Origin: RGIG1934 sp964492545
Lineage (GTDB): Bacteria; Bacillota; Clostridia; Lachnospirales; Lachnospiraceae
Assembly (NCBI GenBank): GCA_964492545.1
Contig: CAZBKO010000098.1
Span: 1 to 8,729 of the forward strand
DNA length: 8,729 nucleotides
Direction of reading: 5' to 3'
The notes beneath the pieces are model-generated. The model searched no databases. It was not told where the DNA came from and worked only from the letters and a program-made list of their open reading frames with translations. Positions 6,001 to 8,729 of this stretch are shown one piece after another; position 1 is the stretch's first letter; each line of letters begins with the position of its first letter. The position numbers were made by a program, and so were the translations under genes.

Positions 6001-8681
6001 TATCTGATGCAGAAGAACATGAAAGCCTAAATAACATAGAATATGCACAGTTTGAACATGTTACTAAGTTTAGTTCAGTACCGGAGGTACTTAATCTTTC
6101 AGTTGGAAATACAGTGAGCTTTAAAATTAACACATTAACCGCCAGTGCATATGAAGAAAATATAACAGCAACTGAGATGGTTGTTGGCGCAGATGGTTCG
6201 TTATCAGAAGTAGACAACATTTTATCGAATCGTTCATACAATCCGCTTACAGGTCTTGTAACGGTAAGAGCTGGTAAAGAGGGAAGTGGCGTTTTAAGAA
6301 TTGCTGATGCGGCTACAAATTCATATGTTGATATAGCATTTAGTGCTACCACGAATGGTATAAATATCAATACAGAAAATGATTACTTTACATTTGATGT
6401 ACCTTCGCTGGGAACAGCTTTCAGAGATGTATCGCTGGGTGAGAGTGTAAATGGTCAGATTGGACCATATAAGGGTGATGTTTGCAACGGCTATGATAAC
6501 AGTACATTTACATTTACAACATATGCTGCAAGCATAGACTTATATTTCGATGGTATGATTGAAGTATCAAGTAAAAATGATTTTGGTTATACTACAACTA
6601 ATTATTCTTCGTCAGGAAATGGCGGTGATAGCAGCTATTATCCAAAGACAACTATAGACTTTGGTAACAACAATCTTAAAAAGCACATAGTGACAGTAAA
6701 AATATTAAACAATGTGACAAGATTTGATAAGATGATAGAGAATTATTCAAGCAGTAGTATTGAAGATTTGATAAACAGTCAAAAGGATACAACAAAACCT
6801 GTAATCATTCTCGGAAAAAATAAACCTCTCAAGGCAGGAAATCTTAAGAATGGTACTGCTTTTGAAATGCCGGTGTATGTATATGATAACGGCTCATTGG
6901 CCTCTATAGATTTGGCAGAACAAGGCGGCGCATCGTTCGTTTCTGAGGGATTTGCAAAGGGAACATTAAAAATAACAGAAAATAAGATTTACAAAATTAT
7001 CGCATTGGATAGTGCAGGAAACCTTTCAAGATTGGAAATAAATGTAGATTGGTTTGATTCAAATGTTAAATCTGATGAGACAAGGGATGAATGGCCTGTT
7101 GTAACAGGTACATTATCAGATGTAAATGGAAACCCTGTATTGACATATATAAATTCAGATGGGTATATGAAGTATAACGCACAGGCAGCAGATGGAATTA
7201 TGTCTGTGGAGTTAATTAAATATAATCCGGCTACATTAGTAGAAACATCAATGGAGATAGACACTTATGATGGCACTGAAACAGAAATAAGTAAAAGCTT
7301 TGATACAAAGCTTCCGGAAAACGGATACTATATGATAAAGGTTAAGTCAAAACTATTGCACGAGACTTATGATATAGAAAAAGTAACATATTTGGCATCT
7401 GGTCCGAAGGTAAATCTGTTTAGGACTCGTGGAAAAACGGAACTATTCTATTCAGTTGGAGATATCGATAATCAGGTAGATGTTTCTAGAGTTGTAATAT
7501 ACGAAGGAAGAGTAGCTCAAACTGATCCAACCAGCATAGATGTGGTTGGTCCAAAGAAATTGATGGATAAGAGCTTAACAAATGAAAAATGGTTTGTTGG
7601 AAATTTAGCTGTATCATCAAGCAGTACATATACGATTATGGCCATAGATGCAGCAGGTATGATCAAAACGTCAGTATTTGATGATAAAACATCATTAAAG
7701 AGTATAGTAATAGCTCCGGATGAGAATTATGATCTTGAGTTTAACACAGCATTTTCACCTTATGTTTTTGATTATACAATAACATTGCCATATGATTATC
7801 CTGCTAATACAGTACCAGAACTGATAGCATCAAAGAAAGTAGATAGTCAGACAATAGAGTCATCGTTGGCGGATGATACTATGACATATACTGTAACAGA
7901 AGGTGATGAAAGCACAGTATATACTGTTAAATTCATAAGAGATGTGTGTACATGTGCAATAAACATGATAACTTATGATGAAGATAAAGCTGTTGTGTAT
8001 GGTGATACATTGAGCTTTGATGTTCTAAAAACAGCACAGGCAACAATTTGTAGTATTGCAGGACATGAGAATCATACTACAGAGAATATCAGGTATTCTT
8101 ATGAAGTGATTAGTGGAGCGGACTTTGCTTCGGTTGACAGTGATGGAACAGTAACACTTGAAAACATTTCAGAAGGAATTAGTACAGATACTGCTGTTGT
8201 AAGAGTAACTGCATACACAGACACAGCGTCTACGTATAAGGATGTGACATATACAGTTAGAAATGTATATAGTGTAGGGTTATTCGTAGATGAAGGCAGA
8301 AGCATTGAATGTGATGATGAAATTATGCTTCAGTCAGAATCCGAGGAAAATAACACAGCAGATTTGAATATGAATAGTGGTGATACACTTAAGCTTAAGG
8401 CAGTACCAAAGGAAGGCTGGGAGTTTACCGGTTGGGAAGACGGAAATGGAAACGTAATAGAGGACGATGAAGAGCTTAGTCGAATTATTACGGACAATCA
8501 GGAAATTAAAGCAATGTTCCTTGATGTTACTGATCCGGTTGTTGATATACAGCTTAGTAACCTTGCAAATTCAGAGGGTGTAATTACAATAGTTGACGAT
8601 TCAGCGCTATTTTCAAATGCAGGTTTTCATGCCGATATTAGTGTTACAGATGGTGAAAGCGGAATTAACAATATTAAATAG
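1..8681 (+). CDS. Giant multidomain exported/surface protein, 5'-partial, possibly 3'-truncated
   Basis: The frame is open from the left edge (first complete codon at 3) to TAG at 8679-8681. The TTG at 42 is unlikely to be the start: no Shine-Dalgarno sequence precedes it, codons 3-41 are open in the same frame, and the sequence enters directly into beta-strand with no signal peptide. Domains by residue (TTG=1): unknown all-beta 1-780; hydrophobic beta domain 787-1065; propeller-like 1130-1695; two CARDB-like 1720-2007; Big-like 2009-2104; galactose-binding-like 2110-2230; three Ig-like 2249-2546; cadherin-like 2551-2633; Big-like with Cys/His 2636-2742; InlB-repeat-like 2744-2827; half an Ig-like module 2828-2879. 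I see no catalytic motif, LPxTG signal, SLH repeats or C-terminal membrane helix. About 18 cysteines are scattered along it. Such modules in Firmicutes usually belong to secreted or cell-surface proteins, so adhesion or ligand binding is inferred. The specific family is not recognised. It may be a pseudogene fragment if the stop is a lesion. Confidence 0.93.
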   Translation, partial: YHFEKQKIIANDYLTQTVSFVIKLTNPKSGTINKGEDIVIVTLYNSDTAKEDNVATLITDGQAIDLSGTNETDDKAVTENTDEADIVADATPQRGQLEYTPSVGNEILDEQSISVNYDWSKISNTSGWTNTYNLMNQSWSYAGTINKKLESSTSRGYETTRYGSMYMQIPQLFNNFSSFSCSGDIDTEKTLYWAYNYLSAVYGYVGKLYTEPTGSHTKDTGDDNMDNYLSDRRALSERWLISFRGSQAESGGSGGFSAISDFNGLTSNKTNNYIVFSSTITRSDGGTERGRTANLELTSAYLTRRILENNPQVIIYTPDDDTISSSQVGNIKPQISLQSGGKDANNHIYLGSVFKLIPNAASTAYSINNANLKVNNSTVSTLSNSNLALYKSNEEVLPTKGNYTINTYLDRNQTYTINYGSSILPDDTQADITAKKNKIISNITYKYKTMQDSGYVYSNAPAKMTGLVDNEAGNKYISGNVKNLKSINFGLTDGSVIIYNNKKYSGDADITISSSDYTNTNVSFTVITPDAVSVEKDPKVASIDTMFVYSDTNNNHKYDNADKIITALSEENVCLDQFKGDNMYVYVKYTVSNSCLEVPDGKDSNAVFSMYSSFVNVATSEQEKLNLTKEQKAYRDILHYNYLNGTKNTEPYMYGTNLLYEMSVPVGKDASPADPDKISDANYKWNPSWQGNLINKFSSTSPIKLDGTWMPDGYTVAATDAQVNGYLGCLQRNDTVVLTVRPNSIVNSTQMFNWQTYPEPGRQTFSQSGETSCGTPEGKPASDSSTSIADTDPAVNLPAIEVGLGPLTYMMGEDEIGFSIGIPIYSKEGNEEGKFTKDIAQDNLDEIKKAFSKTGNVFKKLRQRADKTGSDTGFEKGDVKGKSKAPSVDISVTATFMWKYNTSTCKFEFSSAMAALAVEGSVTFTYRFTACPIFYVYCTLGVNVEASLGLEVETTIDEEGNKNSEVSFGGFKIAPEFYIEAGVGVGIDIAKLEVYVKVSIAFALNFGKDGKVAVDEFKTSAAVGFRVVFLFFNYEMDCIGFETGYDRELMEEEADKGFKNGGWYFKWKAFGRDMGSSAIDTITEDGIDAADVSVSLPQDNSTKQQFYTTEDNSDTAMDSQAYDIADMPFQVSGYDSSAAAAKLVEGLDASSTYKLVTVADKNYVLFTIDRTTDAPIDKTMLVLSEIVTTSSNGKEVKGLANPADNKLATPYIVVDMTETGADTSGDLDFSAYVKEGKIYVTWMSYIDGAYDEAEALIGTPNAMTTEEILANVSNKTVIKTASFEPGTSRKEFTNAVVVSDNSVIEAGNKMLPGMVNDNVVFYAEAENYSNDELSEREAEYKEKALKDAEGNDGDGGTGSPYAEADYKYAMALDNLYGKYSKMNFAVKQTNGTYKTQMVDLEASMKTDWIANGTTIESMDFIDIDDSSFYIAFTTSEKKQNSEDTFTIKKLYVQKAEIVTELTDKKISLSSPVIIKTLMDAETKDELDGEYAQGTMVGETFDSPSFSNVCLLNGKLSPDGNKENFMIFTMNSLTYVVDNDNLELMTSGTQGKINLFFDKKEEGNSESYVTIGTDGDGNISAVYTDSVENTVNNALYLVKYDPFEGKWGKDIMLAMNHMDIYEASNAYGWESDYTKEAYFIADDSVVPGVHGGLDKFTFENPQIALGTPSEGDESGTLTIVTSGTFTELVQETLDMGDGKNLTEYVPKISDETGSMGGSLGLYALTYGIGDQQIGEESIKFVENNFVDGAKLSGQVSFRNTGDVSIRASESQPATISLMCGTQAGDNEVKLASWTVKSSIYAGQQVVTDMTDMMKLPENMEDRIFYFTVEEDSTYAGAGLTADAFFHSTRNNEDQTGVITVRSKAEVSIPTFTINAGDDMEIISANGVQSVVADVNLVLENNGSEDAENVKILVERTDGKDEEDKDKYIPINLDGSLISYNGQALTGTGSDGTFAITHSVQDGNVVSNSSLEVGESINLCGKIILPIDCFDGNFMNLKVTAISDAEEHESLNNIEYAQFEHVTKFSSVPEVLNLSVGNTVSFKINTLTASAYEENITATEMVVGADGSLSEVDNILSNRSYNPLTGLVTVRAGKEGSGVLRIADAATNSYVDIAFSATTNGININTENDYFTFDVPSLGTAFRDVSLGESVNGQIGPYKGDVCNGYDNSTFTFTTYAASIDLYFDGMIEVSSKNDFGYTTTNYSSSGNGGDSSYYPKTTIDFGNNNLKKHIVTVKILNNVTRFDKMIENYSSSSIEDLINSQKDTTKPVIILGKNKPLKAGNLKNGTAFEMPVYVYDNGSLASIDLAEQGGASFVSEGFAKGTLKITENKIYKIIALDSAGNLSRLEINVDWFDSNVKSDETRDEWPVVTGTLSDVNGNPVLTYINSDGYMKYNAQAADGIMSVELIKYNPATLVETSMEIDTYDGTETEISKSFDTKLPENGYYMIKVKSKLLHETYDIEKVTYLASGPKVNLFRTRGKTELFYSVGDIDNQVDVSRVVIYEGRVAQTDPTSIDVVGPKKLMDKSLTNEKWFVGNLAVSSSSTYTIMAIDAAGMIKTSVFDDKTSLKSIVIAPDENYDLEFNTAFSPYVFDYTITLPYDYPANTVPELIASKKVDSQTIESSLADDTMTYTVTEGDESTVYTVKFIRDVCTCAINMITYDEDKAVVYGDTLSFDVLKTAQATICSIAGHENHTTENIRYSYEVISGADFASVDSDGTVTLENISEGISTDTAVVRVTAYTDTASTYKDVTYTVRNVYSVGLFVDEGRSIECDDEIMLQSESEENNTADLNMNSGDTLKLKAVPKEGWEFTGWEDGNGNVIEDDEELSRIITDNQEIKAMFLDVTDPVVDIQLSNLANSEGVITIVDDSALFSNAGFHADISVTDGESGINNIK
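42..70 (+). promoter_or_regulatory. Promoter-like hexamers inside the coding frame (probably chance)
   Basis: TTGACA (42-47) is separated by exactly 17 bases from TATAAA (65-70), a near-consensus vegetative sigma-factor promoter layout. It lies inside the open reading frame and no start codon with a ribosome binding site follows nearby; the first in-frame ATG is about 340 bases downstream. In AT-rich coding DNA such matches arise by chance, so the site is recorded at low confidence. Confidence 0.15.
1653..1688 (+). other. Calcium-binding-loop-like motif within the giant protein
   Basis: Residues 538-549 read DTNNNHKYDNAD, with acidic or amide side chains at loop positions 1, 3, 5, 9 and 12. 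This resembles the D-x-N-x-N-x-x-x-D loops of dockerin, Sdr-type and EF-hand-like calcium sites in extracellular bacterial proteins. Only one copy is visible, and position 6 is His rather than the usual Gly, so a true dockerin (two loops) is not supported. A single structural calcium site stabilising a beta-sandwich is the likeliest role. The assignment rests on motif spacing alone. Confidence 0.4.
2400..3236 (+). other. Unassigned hydrophobic beta-strand-rich domain (residues 787-1065)
   Basis: This segment starts at the IEVGLGPLTYMMG motif, has a Lys-rich, helix-prone insert around 830-870, and then runs through consecutive long strands with alternating hydrophobic and small or polar residues (about 875-1022). 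Examples are VSFGGFKIAPEFYIEAGVGV and VVFLFFNYEMD. It carries cysteines C892, C918, C925 and C1025 and closes with a Trp/Phe-rich GGWYFKWKAFG motif at 1048-1058. The pattern is beta-barrel or large beta-sandwich-like and much more hydrophobic than the flanking Asn/Ser-rich sequence. No single stretch looks like a standard transmembrane helix. I do not recognise the family. It could be a lipid- or glycan-binding barrel or the structural core of the protein. Confidence 0.5.
3429..5126 (+). other. Beta-propeller-like region (about residues 1130-1695)
   Basis: Short hydrophobic strand motifs follow charged or Gly-rich turns at fairly regular intervals: NYVLFTIDR (1149), GKIYVTWM (1223), DNVVFYAEA (1305), SSFYIAFTT (1413), ENFMIFTM (1509), GNISAVYTD (1563) and GTLTIVTSG (1661). 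The sixth is followed by the blade-like sequence LYLVKYDPFEGKWG (1582-1595). Seven such motifs over about 550 residues would fit a seven-bladed propeller with long insertions, including a charged, helix-prone stretch at about 1315-1345. No Asp-box or WD dipeptide pattern is seen, so this is a fold-level guess rather than a family assignment. Confidence 0.35.
5199..6062 (+). other. Two tandem CARDB-like beta-sandwich domains (about residues 1720-2007)
   Basis: The first copy contains LSGQVSFRNTGDVSIRA around 1736-1752 and the second contains VVADVNLVLENNGSEDAENV around 1875-1894. Both follow the CARDB pattern, in which a hydrophobic strand is followed by xNxG and a short acidic turn before the next strand. 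Each continues through a Gly-rich mid-domain to a late strand; the second ends near NFMNLKVTAISDAEEHESLN. CARDB-type sandwiches are cell-adhesion-related modules in bacterial extracellular proteins. The domain ends are approximate. Confidence 0.5.
6066..6353 (+). other. Big-like Ig domain (residues 2009-2104)
   Basis: The module begins with VPEVLNLSVGNTVSFKI, the lead strand typical of bacterial Ig-like (Big_2-type) modules. It has a central NPLTGLVTVRAGKEGSGVL segment corresponding to the usual 'G-x-V-T-a-x-k-x-G' core, and ends in a terminal strand around YVDIAFSATT. Such domains act as spacers or adhesion modules on the cell surface. The match is by pattern and has not been searched. Confidence 0.5.
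6369..6731 (+). other. Galactose-binding-like / carbohydrate-binding-type sandwich (about residues 2110-2230)
   Basis: The order of elements matches the jelly-roll modules often attached to bacterial glycan-active proteins: NSTFTFTTYAASIDLYFDG (2153-2171), then a Ser/Tyr/Gly-rich loop, then NNLKKHIVTVKIL (2209-2221). Those modules have a 'F-x-F-T-G-T-x-I' strand, a short 'x-D-G' turn and a closing 'H-x-V-x-V' strand. The usual G-T-G before the second strand is replaced by Thr-Tyr-Ala-Ala, so ligand binding is uncertain. Confidence 0.4.
6786..7679 (+). other. Three Ig-like beta-sandwich modules (residues 2249-2546)
   Basis: The first module (2249-2338) opens with DTTKPVI and closes with YKIIALDSAGNLSRLEI, the 'D-x-x-x-P ... 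Y-x-I-x-A-x-D-x-A-G-N' signature common in bacterial Ig-like repeats. The second (about 2340-2453) ends with GYYMIKVKSKLLHETYDIEK. The third (2454-2546) closes with YTIMAIDAAGMIKTSVF. They diverge strongly from each other, so this is a domain series rather than a recent duplication. Function is probably structural spacing or adhesion. Confidence 0.5.
7692..7940 (+). other. Cadherin-like beta-sandwich domain (residues 2551-2633)
   Basis: The module starts with SLKSIVIAPDENYDLEFNTA, continues FSPYVFDYTITLPYD, and ends YTVTEGDESTVYTVKFIR. This is the full pattern of the short bacterial cadherin-like beta-sandwich (Pfam PF12733 type): 'L-x-x-L-x-x-s-x-G-x-L-x-P-x-F-x-p-x-x-x-x-Y-x-v' at the front and 'Y-x-I-x-v-x-R' at the back. 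The family is common in secreted Firmicute proteins. Length is normal for one copy. Confidence 0.7.
7947..8267 (+). other. Big-like domain with clustered Cys and His (residues 2636-2742)
   Basis: Directly after the cadherin-like module comes a sandwich-like segment containing VISGADFASVDSDGTVTLEN and AVVRVTAYTDTASTYKDVTY. This is the Big-like sequence pattern of a 'S-V-x-x-x-G-x-V-T' core and a 'V-x-V-T-A' strand. Unlike the other Ig-like modules in this protein it carries C2636-x-C2638, C2670, H2675 and H2678 near its start. These could form a disulfide or a metal site; neither can be proved from sequence alone. Confidence 0.45.
8271..8522 (+). other. InlB B-repeat-like domain (residues 2744-2827)
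   Basis: The sequence GDTLKLKAVPKEGWEFTGW (2780-2798) followed by EDGNGNVIEDDEE and IITDNQEIKAMF (2815-2826) is the classic divergent InlB B-repeat pattern: 'v-x-l-x-A-x-p-x-x-G-y-x-F-x-G-W', a Gly/Asn turn, and a final 'n-x-x-i-x-A-x-F'. These beta-grasp-like repeats occur in cell-surface and secreted Firmicute proteins. One copy is present. Confidence 0.7.
8523..8681 (+). other. Incomplete Ig-like module at the C-terminus (residues 2828-2879)
   Basis: The sequence DVTDPVVDIQLSN through ADISVTDGESGINNIK matches the first half of the Ig-like pattern seen at 2249-2338, with 'D-x-T-x-P-V' followed by a strand, 'V-x-D' and a short 'x-I-x-x-I'. The second half, which should end in an 'A-x-D-x-A-G-N'-type strand 40-50 residues further on, is missing because of the TAG at 8679. 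This suggests a truncated or frameshifted gene end. Confidence 0.5.
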
Positions 8682-8687
8682 TGTCTG

Positions 8688-8699
8688 CTGATTAATCAG
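8688..8699. repeat. Perfect 12-bp palindrome just after the stop codon
   Basis: CTGATTAATCAG is its own reverse complement and lies 6 bases after the TAG. It has no loop and no immediate T-run, so it is a weak candidate terminator; a small protein-binding site or chance are equally possible. The rest of 8682-8729 contains no gene I can support. Confidence 0.3.
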
Positions 8700-8729
8700 A
8701 AAAGTGTTGATTTTACTGACTTTTAGGCT

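Noticed and set aside
5471..6370. A 299-codon open frame on the minus strand
   Set aside because: It lies wholly antisense to the well-supported CARDB/Big-like coding region. Its translation is biased toward Ser, Thr, Leu and Val, as expected of a shadow of Asp/Glu/Asn-rich coding sequence, and it shows no domain pattern.
8694..8724. Rho-independent terminator after the gene
   Set aside because: The only stems visible are short and AT-rich (AATCA/TGATT at 8694-8712, AAAAGT/ACTTTT at 8700-8724), and no GC-rich hairpin is followed by a T-run.
8679..8726. Genome-wide TAG recoding (stop read as an amino acid)
   Set aside because: No in-frame TAG occurs in the preceding 2892 codons, which would be unlikely if TAG were an ordinary sense codon.
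1..8729. CRISPR array, tRNA or rRNA genes, insertion sequence, phage genes
   Set aside because: No regularly spaced repeats, cloverleaf-like segments, transposase motifs or terminal inverted repeats were seen; the window is one coding frame throughout.

Overview
The window is almost entirely one very long plus-strand reading frame. It is open from the left edge to a TAG at 8679-8681, giving 2892 complete codons. The frame has no stop upstream of the first possible start (a TTG at 42), there is no ribosome binding site there, and the visible N-terminus has no signal peptide. The true start, and most likely the export signal, therefore lie to the left of the window. Residue numbers below count the TTG codon at 42 as residue 1; 13 further in-frame codons precede it (first complete codon at 3). 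The opposite strand holds only shadow frames.

The product reads as a giant, mostly beta, multidomain exported or surface protein. From left to right: an all-beta N-terminal half of unknown family, rich in Asn, Ser, Thr and Tyr, with one calcium-loop-like motif (about 1-780); an unusual hydrophobic, alternating beta-strand domain (787-1065); a linker; a region with about seven spaced hydrophobic strand motifs resembling beta-propeller blades (about 1130-1695); two CARDB-like sandwiches (about 1720-2007); a Big-like Ig domain (2009-2104); a galactose-binding-like sandwich (about 2110-2230); three Ig-like modules (2249-2546); a cadherin-like beta-sandwich (2551-2633); a Cys/His-bearing Big-like domain (about 2636-2742); an InlB B-repeat-like domain (2744-2827); and the first half of another Ig-like module (2828-2879), cut off by the stop codon.

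The last module ends mid-fold, there is no cell-wall sorting signal or C-terminal membrane anchor, and all three frames carry stops within about 15 bases after it. The gene may thus be truncated or frameshifted at its 3' end. The last 48 bases hold a perfect 12-bp palindrome and no gene or convincing terminator.

The AT-rich composition, the preference for AGA (Arg), ATA (Ile) and GGA (Gly) codons, and this combination of modules suggest a low-GC Firmicute, probably a gut Clostridia/Lachnospiraceae-type bacterium. That is inference from style, not a database match. With a single gene visible, operon partners and function cannot be read from context. An adhesion or extracellular binding role is the most that the domain content supports.
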